A stretch of DNA of 64,000 nucleotides from Arthrobacter gandavensis (lineage in GTDB: Bacteria > Actinomycetota > Actinomycetes > Actinomycetales > Micrococcaceae): assembly GCF_015355785.1 (NCBI RefSeq), contig NZ_JADKYW010000005.1, forward strand, positions 153,864 through 217,863. The letters are read 5' to 3'. Position numbers and translations under genes: made by a program. Shown one piece after another: positions 56,201 to 64,000 of the stretch; position 1 is the stretch's first letter; every line of letters starts with the position of its first letter. A model generated the notes under the pieces. The model did not search any database and was not told where the DNA came from. It saw only the letters and a program-made list of their open reading frames with translations.

Positions 56201-57304
56201 TCCCGGGTCTTGTCCCTGCTGGCCGACACGCTTCTTGAACGGATCACCGCCTCACGAAACGGCGCCGGCATCACTCTCCTGGTCTCCGGGTGGGGCAGAT
56301 GGCAGGAGTCGTTCCGCTCAGCCCGGGCATCAACCGGTGAGGATACATTGCTTTCCCTCGCTCGGGACGGAGCCGCCGCGGACATCTGCCTGCTGGTATC
56401 CGGCAACCGGGAACTAAGCACCGCACGGTTCTTCCAGCTTCTGCCCAACCGGTTGTGGTTCCCTGCAGGCCTTTCGGAGGACGCCCTTCTGGCCTGGCCA
56501 CGGATGCCGGAGCTGGGGCCGGTGCCCGGCCGTGCATTCGTCCAGGGCCCCCTGGAACCCGGAACAGCGGAGACTCCGGTCCCCCGGACGGCGGACGGGG
56601 CGAAGACCGTTGCGCAGTGCTACCAGCGCGACTGGCCGGCAGGGCCTGCGCCGCTTCCGGAAGGAACACCCCCTCCGCGCCGGATCGACGGGCTCCCGCG
56701 CAGCGTCCTGTGCAGTCATCTCGACCCTGCATCCGGGCCAGGCAGGTTCCCGGTGGGTATGGGCGGAGATAATCTCAAAACCGTAGAGGCACATGTCCCG
56801 CCCGGATCCGTGTTTACGGTCCTGGGGCCGGCATGCTCCGGGAAGACAACGCTCCTGGAAACCTTCGCGGTGGCTGCGCGGCTCTCCTCCGGGCACGGTC
56901 CGGAAGCTGCCCCGCCCCGGCTCTACCGGATCGGCACCGCCAATGGCAGCGCTGGAGCCGACGACGGTCCTCCGCCGCCTGCCGGCAGCCTTAGCGGCTG
57001 GCTGGTCCTGGCCGATGACGCGGACCAGCTGCCTGCAGAAGACCACGAGCTCATGACCCAGCTGGCCTCGCGTGGTGCCGGTATAGTCCTCAGCGCCGTT
57101 CCCGCGTACAACCTGCTCTCCCGGCTCCCTGCGGTAGACAGGAGCAGGACACCGGGCAACGGCGTGCTGCTGGCACCCACCCGAGATTCTGACGGTGGGT
57201 TCTTTGGGCTCCGGCTGGCGGTGGAGGACAGGCCGATACCGGGACGCGGGTATCTCTTAACCGGCGGCTCCCACGTGGAAGTACAGTTCGCAGCCCCCGG
57301 CTAA
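53282..57304 (+). CDS. FHA-FtsK/SpoIIIE (EccC-like) ATPase
   Basis: 1340 residues. An FHA domain (about 85-200: GRYWLGRP, SDPAMSRIHAALEV, DGGSSNGLWVDGKRV) is followed by two membrane helices (about 240-280) and a basic juxtamembrane segment. The main FtsK/SpoIIIE domain comes next: Walker A GTTGSGKSE near 605, LIDFKGGSGLAPL near 638, Walker B VVIDEFRML near 711 and IATQRP. A degenerate second domain lies near 920, and a third with Walker A GPACSGKTT near 1182 and LADDADQLP. This is the architecture of EccC, the motor of type VII secretion. GGGAGGTGA four bases before the GTG confirms the start. No other type VII genes adjoin it. Confidence 0.9.
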   Translation: MAIHGAVAAHFVPDGPSSVPTSGLLPIVINSIRSVTDAELAGHVNDMLRPSPSQSRPSVAPAFTIADVMGSRILIPPGTERRELWAKRALPGLVLVTHTGPDAGRIEELKPGRYWLGRPGKQQGTCPAGTGILISDPAMSRIHAALEVNATGVEIYDGGSSNGLWVDGKRVSRARLSTASLVRAGNTLFQLHIPGTGTAVSPGAAECGGTGSSLPAMDGPVEVQGTPPQRPGAGTLAAAFLPLGLGTVLAVSTGMWFFLAFSGIGALTAGAGLLVHRRRRTAFRNAEEHAAAADRRRRHALHPTLGQRCLSALTASVLGDSTPAGSIQWDPAPNSTAEGGTRNRPVALRLGTGSLPADLALRDPNNAWRPPLHDAVPVILEAEAGSTVCLMGPPEDVQGLCRSLLLQLGSGSVPDGPAVALLGTRADELICDARFLPGIALVPARHENAAVAALVTLAAQHPGLPLIVVAPPGTWNTAWRIWAALPEQTRRITCLIACRDPGNSPVRPDADATIALVRDGGVLTRDDHRQHFLPDLAGVRSFHRAALQLAASSSGIVPDGRPPLFPEPAENVWKEVRPLRAVIGHAGGQPVSLDLVADGPHLLIAGTTGSGKSELLRTLIASLACQAPPPRLNFLLIDFKGGSGLAPLADLPHTAGFLTDLSQENVARALTSLRAELRRRESLLADAQATDLDEFNARSAPKDALPRLIVVIDEFRMLADAVPNALQELMKIAAIGRSLGLHLVIATQRPQGSVTADIRANVAASICLRVQSPVDSRDIVGCDDAAAIPASSPGMAILRLAGAAPRTFQTVSTAADGQSPPLVQTLADFLSSPARTPASAGPGLERIVEGLKTAAAQAGFPERPPAPVQPPLPADLDSRPVPPPGRLRIGLADQPAQQAQDWLDWDPNEHSHLALVGLPRAGPAAAACAFARQHVAQLPGRHLYVLDGDGSLSWMAGHPQVGACVQPHETARASRVLSLLADTLLERITASRNGAGITLLVSGWGRWQESFRSARASTGEDTLLSLARDGAAADICLLVSGNRELSTARFFQLLPNRLWFPAGLSEDALLAWPRMPELGPVPGRAFVQGPLEPGTAETPVPRTADGAKTVAQCYQRDWPAGPAPLPEGTPPPRRIDGLPRSVLCSHLDPASGPGRFPVGMGGDNLKTVEAHVPPGSVFTVLGPACSGKTTLLETFAVAARLSSGHGPEAAPPRLYRIGTANGSAGADDGPPPPAGSLSGWLVLADDADQLPAEDHELMTQLASRGAGIVLSAVPAYNLLSRLPAVDRSRTPGNGVLLAPTRDSDGGFFGLRLAVEDRPIPGRGYLLTGGSHVEVQFAAPG

Positions 57305-57360
57305 CACGAGCACGCTGCTTCCACAGGGTCTCCGCACACCGCGACTGGAGTGCAGGGATC

Positions 57361-57786
57361 CTAGAAGGTCTTCGCGTCCCCGCCGGCCTGGGAAGTCCAG
57401 GCGATAACGGGCTTGGTAAACATCAGCAGGATCACGGCGGCGGCTGGCAGCAGAAGGGCGAGCCCCACCACCACTACCCCGCCCTGCAGCGTGGGCACCG
57501 CGATCACGATCATGAACAGCTGCCAGACCAGGGCTGCGGCCCGTGTCCAGCGCATACCCCGGAAGAAGAAGTGCCCCACCACGAGCAGCCAGACAGCCAC
57601 CAGGACAACCAGGAAGAGACTGAAAACTGCCCCGCCCAGGGACGTCGGCGTGGAGTTCAGGAGGTTGAAGACGTACCAGCCCGCAACACCCAAAAGGGCG
57701 AGTGACTCAAAGACCAGAACGGCAGAAATCAGGGTGACTGCTCCGGGGCGCGGTGCATGGGCCGTGAAATTTTGGGGTCTTGACAC
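57361..57786 (-). CDS. Small four-helix membrane protein
   Basis: 141 residues with four transmembrane helices (about 17-37, 50-72, 84-102, 106-127) joined by short loops, of the general type annotated as hypothetical integral membrane protein in Micrococcaceae. No catalytic motif is seen. It converges with the FtsK-type gene. It is not obviously part of either neighbour's pathway. Confidence 0.7.
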   Translation of the reverse strand: MSRPQNFTAHAPRPGAVTLISAVLVFESLALLGVAGWYVFNLLNSTPTSLGGAVFSLFLVVLVAVWLLVVGHFFFRGMRWTRAAALVWQLFMIVIAVPTLQGGVVVVGLALLLPAAAVILLMFTKPVIAWTSQAGGDAKTF

Positions 57787-58042
57787 ACTGGCACCCTACC
57801 GGAGATAGTCAAGGAGCAGCGACCGGTTAGGGATCCTAGAGGACCGAGGCCACGGGCCTTTGTGACGCATCACTCATCATTTCCGGCAGATTAACAGCTT
57901 GTTAACCCTTGTTTGCGTTTCCGTCGCGTGACACCCTAGTAGAGGGGATAAGGGGCCGAGACCGGCCCCTTTAATTTGTGGTTGCTCGTGAATGTTTTCA
58001 CAAACAAGCTGAGTCAACTTTTCAGAGGAGATAGTGATTAGC

Positions 58043-58291
58043 ATGGATTGGCGGAGCCGCGCAGCATGTCTGGACAAGGATCCGGAGCTGTTCTTCCCCG
58101 TAGGGAACACCGGCCCGGCCCTTCTTCAGATTGAAGAGGCCAAGAGCGTTTGCCGCCGGTGCCCGGTCATCGACACCTGCCTTCAGTGGGCTATCGAAAC
58201 CGGTCAGGACGCCGGCGTCTGGGGCGGCATGAGTGAAGACGAGCGCCGTGCTCTCAAGCGCCGTGCCGCAAGGGCACGCCGCGCTTCCTAA
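58043..58291 (+). CDS. WhiB-family iron-sulfur regulator (WhiB1-like)
   Basis: 82 residues. The four [4Fe-4S] cysteines are C9, C37, C40 and C46 (AACL; CRRCPVIDTC), followed by the GVWGG turn and a basic tail (RRALKRRAARARR), as in WhiB1. It binds an iron-sulfur cluster and the housekeeping sigma factor to control transcription. GAGGAG at 58025-58030 could serve the ATG at 58043 (12 bases) or a GTG at 58034 (3 bases); I prefer MDWR by family likeness. A strong terminator follows. Confidence 0.93.
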   Translation: MDWRSRAACLDKDPELFFPVGNTGPALLQIEEAKSVCRRCPVIDTCLQWAIETGQDAGVWGGMSEDERRALKRRAARARRAS

Positions 58292-58350
58292 GGAAGCAGA
58301 AGACCCCTGAGGTCTTCGGATACTACAAGACTTCTGCCGGGCCCCCCGCC

Positions 58351-58402
58351 CGGCAAACATGAAGGGCCGCTGCCTGCAGGCTGCGGCCCTTCGTGTTTGC
58401 CG
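58351..58402. terminator. Bidirectional terminator between whiB and the kinase gene
   Basis: CGGCAAACA-T-GAAGGGCCGC (58351-58370) pairs with GCGGCCCTTC-G-TGTTTGCCG (58383-58402): 19 base pairs and one mismatch around a 12-base loop. It sits between two convergent genes. Confidence 0.8.
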
Positions 58403-58419
58403 GAGTCTAAGGGGACGCT

Positions 58420-59901
58420 TCAGCGCCGCCTGGCACCATCGAGTTCCATTTCGATCGTAACTTCGGTGCCGCCGCCCGGGCGCGGAGCCCAGAGAATGGT
58501 TCCGTCGAGTTCACTCTGGACGAGGGTCCGCACAATCTGCAGGCCGAGTCCTTCCCTGCGGGGTTCCGGAGGCAGGCCAACGCCGTCATCCGACACGGTT
58601 ACCGTTAGGTTTTCCTCGCCGTCGGCTCCCAGATGGCGCATCGCGTTCAGCCACACCGTGCCGTTCTCCTTGCCCGCCAATCCATGCTCGACGGCGTTTG
58701 TCACCAGCTCGTTGATCACCAGCGCGAGCGGGGTCGCCAGGTCGCTGGGAAGCTCGCCGAAAGTCCCCTGCCGCTCGGTGCGAACCGCCTGGGACGGGGA
58801 CGCCACCTCAGCCGAAAGCCGGAACTGCCGGTCAATGAGCTCGTCGAAATCGACGTTCTGCGTCAACCCCTGGGAGAGCGTTTCGTGGACCAGCGCGATC
58901 GTGGACACGCGGCGCATCGCCTGGGCCAGGCCCTGCTTCCCCTCTTCGCTCTCCATCCGCCGTGACTGCATTCGAAGCAGGGCCGCAACGGTCTGCAGGT
59001 TGTTCTTCACGCGGTGATGGATCTCGCGGATCGTCGCGTCCTTGGAGACCAGCTCCATTTCCCGCCGGCGCAGCTCAGAGACATCGCGGCACAGCACCAG
59101 AGCGCCGAACCGTTCCTTCTCATCGCGCAGCGGGATGGCCCGCAGGGAGAGGCTCACACCGCGGGACTCGATCTCGGTGCGCCACGGCATCCGCCCGGTG
59201 ACCACCAGAGGCAGAGTCTCGTCCACCATCCTGCGGTCCTTGAGCAGCGCCGTCGTGATCTCTGCCAGCGGCCGGCCCTCCAGCGTCTCCATGTCACCCA
59301 GCCGGCGGAACGCGGAAACACCGTTGGGGCTGGCGTACTGCACCACGCCCTGGGCATCGAGCCGGATCAGCCCGTCACCGACCCGTGGGGCGCCGCGGCG
59401 CGAACCCGTGGGGGTGGCGAAGTCCGGCCACAGACCCAGCGTTCCCATCCGGAGCAGGTCATAGGCACACTGCCGGTAGGTCAGTTCAAGCCGGGACGGC
59501 ATCCTGGAACTGGAGAGGTCCATGTGGGAGGTGACGACGGCGAGCGTGCGCCCGTTGCGCACGAACGGAATCGCTTCCACCCGCATGGCCGTTTCCGTGG
59601 TCCAGTTCGTTTCGCTGGAGCGCTCGATGGTCTGCGATTTCCACGCCTTGTCCACCAGCGGCTGCAGGTCGGCGCGGATGCGCTCGCCCACGAAGTCGCT
59701 GTGGAACACGGTGTGCGACGTCGAGGGCCGGGCGTGTGCCAGAGCCACGTACGTGCCCTCCGGCAGCGGGAACCACAGTGCCAGGTCGGCGAACGCGAGG
59801 TCTGCCACCAGCTGCCAGTCCCCCACCAGCAGATGCAGCCACTCGGCGTCGCCGGGACCGAACTCCGCATGGTCCTTGATCGGATCGGTGAATATTGCCA
59901 T
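58420..59901 (-). CDS. PdtaS-like sensor histidine kinase
   Basis: 493 residues, cytosolic. N-terminal GAF-like domain (1-150), PAS domain (about 170-290), then a HisKA_2 dimerisation segment EIHHRVKNNLQTVAALLRMQSRRMES with the phospho-accepting His and an HATPase domain (LVINELVTNAVEHG; VSDDGVGLPPEPRREGLGLQIV). This matches actinobacterial PdtaS, whose partner PdtaR is an antiterminator-type response regulator. No regulator gene adjoins it. It lies 12 bases after the glutamate dehydrogenase stop on the same strand, so it may be read in the same transcript. Confidence 0.9.
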   Translation of the reverse strand: MAIFTDPIKDHAEFGPGDAEWLHLLVGDWQLVADLAFADLALWFPLPEGTYVALAHARPSTSHTVFHSDFVGERIRADLQPLVDKAWKSQTIERSSETNWTTETAMRVEAIPFVRNGRTLAVVTSHMDLSSSRMPSRLELTYRQCAYDLLRMGTLGLWPDFATPTGSRRGAPRVGDGLIRLDAQGVVQYASPNGVSAFRRLGDMETLEGRPLAEITTALLKDRRMVDETLPLVVTGRMPWRTEIESRGVSLSLRAIPLRDEKERFGALVLCRDVSELRRREMELVSKDATIREIHHRVKNNLQTVAALLRMQSRRMESEEGKQGLAQAMRRVSTIALVHETLSQGLTQNVDFDELIDRQFRLSAEVASPSQAVRTERQGTFGELPSDLATPLALVINELVTNAVEHGLAGKENGTVWLNAMRHLGADGEENLTVTVSDDGVGLPPEPRREGLGLQIVRTLVQSELDGTILWAPRPGGGTEVTIEMELDGARRR

Positions 59902-59913
59902 AGCGGACGTCCG

Positions 59914-62900
59914 TCAGCGCCTTACGATCGAGCGAAGCAGGCGCAGGGCAACTGAAAGTGATGCCATGTCATCCTGCTCGAGCTGGTTTACCTCGGCGAA
60001 CATCTTGGTTGCGCGCTCGAGGTTGTCTGCGTTCTCCTGCTCCCATGCCTCCATGCGGGTCACCGGGTCTTCACCCTGCATCGACGGCGTGGCCTGCAGG
60101 GCGGCGACGGTCATGTCCGCAACCGTGGAGTACAGATCGTCACGCAGGGCGGCACGGGCCAGTGCCTGCCAGCGGTCCCCGCGCGGGAGCTTGGTGATGC
60201 GCTCCAGCAGATCGTCTACTCCGTAACGGTCATAGACCGCGTAGTAGACGGCGGCAATGTTCTCTGCCGGTTCCTCGACCTGCCGTGTAGCCAGGGCGAC
60301 ATCGAGCAGGCCGTAGCTTTCGAACTGTTCGGCCCAGTACGTGCCAAGATCCTCCGGCACATCCCAGCCTGACGCCTTTTCAAGCGCTGCTTCCACCCGC
60401 TCGCGGTCCCCTCCGCGCATAAAGCGCATGAGGTCCTTGCGCAGCGGCTCGACAATCGGCTTGAAAGCCTGGATGTCCTCGTCGATGGAGCTGCCGCGGC
60501 CAACGTGGTTCACGAACCACCGCACGGCGCGGTCCAGCAGGCGGCGCATGTCCAGGTGGATGGCGGTCCAGGTTTCCGTCGGGAAGCTGGCCGGCAGTTT
60601 ACCCAGCGCGGCAACCACGTCGTCGATCGCGTAGATCTCCCGCAGTGCACTGAACGCACGGGCAACCGTCGCCTCAGTGGCCGAGGTCTCCTCCATGACC
60701 CGGAAGGCGAAGGTGATTCCGCCAATGTTGATCATGTCGTTGGCGACCATCGTGGAGATGATTTCGCGCCGCAGCGGATGCGTATCCAGCTGGTCATCGA
60801 AGCGATCCACCAGCTGCTTGGGGAAGTACCTGCGGAGGGTTCCGCGGAAGAACGGATCATCCGCCAGGTCCGACGCCGTGAGCGCGCGGGTCAGCTCGAT
60901 CTTGGCGTAAGCGGCCAGGACGGACAGTTCCGGCGCGGTCAGGCCCTGGCCGTCAGCCACCCGTGCCCGCAGTTCATCCTTGGTGGGCAGTGCTTCCAGG
61001 GCACGGTCCAGGCCGGCATGTTCCTCCAGCCAGTCCATGAGCCGCTCGAAGCTCGGGCTCCACTCGATGACGCGCTGGCGGTCGTTGAGCAGCAGCATGT
61101 TCTGGTCAATGTTGTCCTGCAGCACCAGGCGGCCGACCTCGTCCGTCATCGAGTGCAGGAACGCTGAACGCTCGGAGGCGTCCAGCCTGCCCGCGGCCAC
61201 CATACGGTCAACGAAGATCTTGATGTTGACTTCGTGGTCGGAGCAGTCCACACCGGCCGAGTTGTCGATTGCGTCGGTGTTCAGGATGACACCGGACAGC
61301 GCAGCCTCGATGCGGCCGCGCTGAGTCATTCCCAGGTTGCCGCCCTCGCCGATGACCTTGGCCCGGACATCCCGTCCGTCGATGCGGATGGAGTCATTGG
61401 CCTTGTCCCCAACTTCAGCGTTGGTTTCGGCGGATGCCTTGATGTAGGTGCCGATGCCGCCGTTGTAAAGCAGGTCTACCGGCGCCTTGAGGATGGCCCG
61501 AAGCAGCTCCGGCGGGCTGAGCCGGGTAACGCCGGAGTCAAGGCCGAGCACCTCCCGCACCTGCGCGCTGATCGGAATGCTCTTGGTCTGGCGCGGGAAC
61601 ACTCCGCCGCCCTCGCTGATGAGGTTCTCGTCGTAGTCGGCCCAGGACGAGCGGGGCAGTTCGAAGAGCCGCCGCCGTTCCGCATGGGACCGCGCGGCGT
61701 CGGGGTTCGGGTCCAGGAACACGTGCCGGTGATCGAAGGCCGCAATGAGCCGCGTATGTTCGGACAGCAGCATGCCGTTGCCGAAGACGTCCCCGCTCAT
61801 GTCACCCACGCCCACGGCCGTGAAGTCCTCGTTCTGGGTGTCGACGCCGAGTTCGCTGAAGTGCCGCTTCACCGATTCCCAGGCACCGCGGGCGGTGATG
61901 CCCATGGCCTTGTGGTCGTAGCCCACGGAGCCGCCGGAAGCGAAGGCGTCACCGAGCCAGAAACCGTATTCAGCGGAAAGCGCGTTGGCAATGTCGGAGA
62001 AGGAGGCGGTGCCCTTGTCCGCTGCGACCACCAGGTAGCTGTCATCGCCGTCGTGCCGCACCACGTTTTCCGGCGGGTGGACCTGCTCGCCGTCTTCGGT
62101 GACCACCAGGTTGTCAGTGATGTCCAGCAGCCCGCGGATGAAGGTGCGGTAGCTTTCCTTGCCCTCTTCCATCCAGGCGCCGCGGTCCTTCGACGGGTCC
62201 GGCAGCTGTTTGGCATAGAAGCCGCCCTTGGCGCCGGTGGGAACAATGACGGCGTTCTTGACCGTCTGGGCCTTGACCAGGCCCAGGATTTCGGTTCGGA
62301 AGTCCTCGCGCCGGTCCGACCAGCGCAGGCCGCCGCGGGCCACCTCGCCGAAGCGCAGGTGCACACCCTCTACGCGCGGGGAGTAAACCCAGATCTCATA
62401 CTTGGGCCGCGGGAACGGAGCTCCGTCGATCACGGCTGTGTTGAGCTTGTGGCTGACGTAGGCCTTGTCCTGGTAGAAGTTGGTGCGCAGAGTCGCCTCG
62501 ATGAGGTTGGCGAACGTCCGCAGTACGCGGTCCGCGTCCAGGGTGGGAACCTGCTCCAGCCCGGCATCCAGTTCGCTGCGCGCAGCCTCCATCTCCGCCG
62601 CGCGCCCGGACTCTTCGAGGGCCGGATCGAACCGGGCCCGGAACATCCGGCCAAGCGCAGCAGTGACCCGGGGGTTGGCCAGCAGCGTGTCCGCGATGAA
62701 GCCGTAGGAGTTGGTGTTGCCCATCTGGCGCATGTACTTGGCGTAGCTGCGGAACATCACCACTTCCCGCCAGCCCAGGCCCTGGCCCAGGATCAGGCGA
62801 TCAAGCGCGTCCGATTCGCTGGCGCCTGAAATGCCCGCACGGAAAGCCTCCGCCAGGAGGGTACCGGTTTCCAGCGGATCCACGCCGGCTCCGTAGCGCA

Positions 62901-64000
62901 GTCCGAGGTCGTACAGGAACAGCTCGACGCCGTCGCGCCGCCGGATCTCGAACGGACGTTCGTCGAGCACCTCAAGGCCCAGGTTGTGCAGGAAAGGAAG
63001 GATCTGGGTCAGGGACTTCGGTTCCAGCAGGTACAGCTTGAGCCGGGCATCGGCGCTGTCGGTGTTCTCGCCGCTGCGGGCCGGAAGGTACACGAAGAGC
63101 TCCGGAGCGGTCTCCGGGTTCCGGAGCCGGTCTTCAAACCGGGCGATGTCCGCAAGTGCGTCCTCAACCTCGTACCCCACGCGGTAGTCCATGGGGAACG
63201 CGTCGCCCCACTGGGCGGACAGCTCCTCGGCCTGGACCCGGTCGAACTTCCCGCGCAGCACCTCGTCGATTCCCTCGGACCAGGAGCGCGTGGCGTTGAC
63301 CAGCCGGCGTTCCAGCGCAGCTGCGTCGACGTCCGTGATTTCAACGCCCTTGGGCAGACGGATGCGGAAGAACAGGCGGGCCAGCGCGGATTCGGTCAGG
63401 CGCGCCTCGTAGTCAATGGAGTCGGCGTTGAACGTTGACCGCAGCTCGTCCTGGATCCGCAGGCGGACCGAGGTGGTATAGCGGTCGCGCGGCAGGAAGA
63501 CCAGCGCGGACATGAAGCGTCCGTAGACGTCCGGGCGCAGGAAGAGCCGGGTACGCCGCCGTTCCTGCAGGCGGAGGATGCCCTGGGACGTCTCCAGCAG
63601 GCCGTCGACGTCGATCTGGAACAGTTCGTCGCGCGGGAAGGTCTCGAGGATGGAGAGCAGGTCCTTGCCTGAATGCGAGTCCGCGGGGAATCCTGCCCGG
63701 CGGACAACTTCCTTGACCTTGTCGCGCAGGATGGGCACGTCCCGGACGGACCCGGTGTAGGCGCCGGTCGCAAACAGGCCAATGAAGCGCCGTTCACCGG
63801 TGACGTTGCCTTCGGCGTCGAACCGCTTGACCCCGATGTAGTCGAAGTAGGCCGCGCGGTGCACGGTGGAACGTGAATTCGCCTTGGTGATTACGAGGGC
63901 ACGTTTCTCCCGCGCCTTCGCCCTGCCGGCCGTTGTCAGATGCTGGACCTTGCCGGCCTCCGAACTTTTGCGCAGCAGTCCAAGGCCCGTGTTCGAAGAA
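59914..64000 (-). CDS. NAD-dependent glutamate dehydrogenase, large type (partial)
   Basis: At least 1360 residues of the roughly 1600-residue GDH-180 family; the N-terminus is beyond the right edge. The frame remains open to position 64000 (reading KVQHLTTAGRAKAREKRALV just inside), so the GTG near 63864 is not the start. The catalytic region has RFGEVARGGLRWSDRREDFR, VKAQTVKNAVIVPTGAKGGF with the active-site Lys, and GVGDMSGDVFGNGML. It oxidises glutamate to 2-oxoglutarate and ammonia with NAD, mainly for catabolism. The PdtaS-like kinase gene follows. Confidence 0.95.
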   Translation of the reverse strand, partial: SSNTGLGLLRKSSEAGKVQHLTTAGRAKAREKRALVITKANSRSTVHRAAYFDYIGVKRFDAEGNVTGERRFIGLFATGAYTGSVRDVPILRDKVKEVVRRAGFPADSHSGKDLLSILETFPRDELFQIDVDGLLETSQGILRLQERRRTRLFLRPDVYGRFMSALVFLPRDRYTTSVRLRIQDELRSTFNADSIDYEARLTESALARLFFRIRLPKGVEITDVDAAALERRLVNATRSWSEGIDEVLRGKFDRVQAEELSAQWGDAFPMDYRVGYEVEDALADIARFEDRLRNPETAPELFVYLPARSGENTDSADARLKLYLLEPKSLTQILPFLHNLGLEVLDERPFEIRRRDGVELFLYDLGLRYGAGVDPLETGTLLAEAFRAGISGASESDALDRLILGQGLGWREVVMFRSYAKYMRQMGNTNSYGFIADTLLANPRVTAALGRMFRARFDPALEESGRAAEMEAARSELDAGLEQVPTLDADRVLRTFANLIEATLRTNFYQDKAYVSHKLNTAVIDGAPFPRPKYEIWVYSPRVEGVHLRFGEVARGGLRWSDRREDFRTEILGLVKAQTVKNAVIVPTGAKGGFYAKQLPDPSKDRGAWMEEGKESYRTFIRGLLDITDNLVVTEDGEQVHPPENVVRHDGDDSYLVVAADKGTASFSDIANALSAEYGFWLGDAFASGGSVGYDHKAMGITARGAWESVKRHFSELGVDTQNEDFTAVGVGDMSGDVFGNGMLLSEHTRLIAAFDHRHVFLDPNPDAARSHAERRRLFELPRSSWADYDENLISEGGGVFPRQTKSIPISAQVREVLGLDSGVTRLSPPELLRAILKAPVDLLYNGGIGTYIKASAETNAEVGDKANDSIRIDGRDVRAKVIGEGGNLGMTQRGRIEAALSGVILNTDAIDNSAGVDCSDHEVNIKIFVDRMVAAGRLDASERSAFLHSMTDEVGRLVLQDNIDQNMLLLNDRQRVIEWSPSFERLMDWLEEHAGLDRALEALPTKDELRARVADGQGLTAPELSVLAAYAKIELTRALTASDLADDPFFRGTLRRYFPKQLVDRFDDQLDTHPLRREIISTMVANDMINIGGITFAFRVMEETSATEATVARAFSALREIYAIDDVVAALGKLPASFPTETWTAIHLDMRRLLDRAVRWFVNHVGRGSSIDEDIQAFKPIVEPLRKDLMRFMRGGDRERVEAALEKASGWDVPEDLGTYWAEQFESYGLLDVALATRQVEEPAENIAAVYYAVYDRYGVDDLLERITKLPRGDRWQALARAALRDDLYSTVADMTVAALQATPSMQGEDPVTRMEAWEQENADNLERATKMFAEVNQLEQDDMASLSVALRLLRSIVRR

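Noticed and set aside
53282-57786. Complete type VII secretion locus
   Set aside because: Only the EccC-like ATPase is present; the neighbouring four-helix membrane protein is too small to be EccD and no WXG100, EccB or mycosin gene adjoins.
61234-62829. 531-codon plus-strand frame
   Set aside because: Antisense to the glutamate dehydrogenase, whose conserved motifs run through the whole stretch.

Overview
The window is high-GC chromosomal DNA from an actinobacterium, most likely an Arthrobacter-like member of the Micrococcaceae. The clues are the WhiB protein, the actinobacterial Tad set (DUF4244 pilin plus Rv3654c-like TadE proteins), a tmRNA tag ending in DFALAA, many four-base ATGA/GTGA overlaps, a GlfT2/Glf galactofuranose locus, a fused RmlC-RmlD protein and a PdtaS-type kinase. 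Species cannot be fixed from the sequence alone.

Layout. 0-5.3 kb: tail of an unrecognised gene, a uracil-DNA glycosylase-like gene, a three-gene run (small ESX-like protein, DUF1023 hydrolase, lipoprotein), and a leaderless HTH regulator with a membrane protein. 5.4-10.1 kb: ssrA, a membrane protein, smpB, an M23 peptidase, ftsX and ftsE. 10.3-18.9 kb: a nine-gene operon on the minus strand. It encodes a branched-chain-amino-acid-type ABC importer (binding protein, two ATPases, two permeases), an acyl-CoA synthetase, a TetR regulator, a 3-hydroxybutyrate dehydrogenase-like SDR and an alpha/beta hydrolase. A 24-bp inverted repeat sits on its predicted start site. The operon separates prfB (19.1-20.3 kb) from ftsEX. 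20.8-24.6 kb and 31.3-32.2 kb: a Tad pilus assembly locus.

The most striking feature is that the Tad ATPase gene tadA/cpaF is cut in two by an integrated element of about 6.7 kb (about 24.59-31.30 kb). The element has a large serine recombinase at one end, beside the junction. It also carries a resolvase-type small serine recombinase, an HNH endonuclease, a TIR-domain protein and three unrecognised genes, two of them with an N-terminal membrane helix. Joining the two tadA pieces at a shared CC dinucleotide restores an in-frame protein of about 408 residues. Precise excision would therefore repair the pilus motor gene, an arrangement resembling active lysogeny at Listeria comK. The TIR gene makes an anti-phage role for the cargo plausible.

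32.5-53.1 kb: a cell-surface polysaccharide region. It holds family 2 glycosyltransferases, a secreted GH25 lysozyme with FG-GAP-like repeats, DUF2304, dTDP-rhamnose synthesis (rmlA, rmlB, fused rmlCD), a flippase, a DUF6541 membrane protein, a Wzt/Wzm-type ABC exporter, a GlfT2-like galactofuranosyltransferase, UDP-galactopyranose mutase and an acyltransferase-3/SGNH O-acylase. Together these suggest a rhamnose- and galactofuranose-containing, possibly acylated wall glycopolymer. 53.3-57.3 kb: an orphan FHA-FtsK/SpoIIIE (EccC-like) ATPase. 57.4-64 kb: a membrane protein, WhiB, a PdtaS-like histidine kinase and a large NAD-glutamate dehydrogenase that runs off the end.
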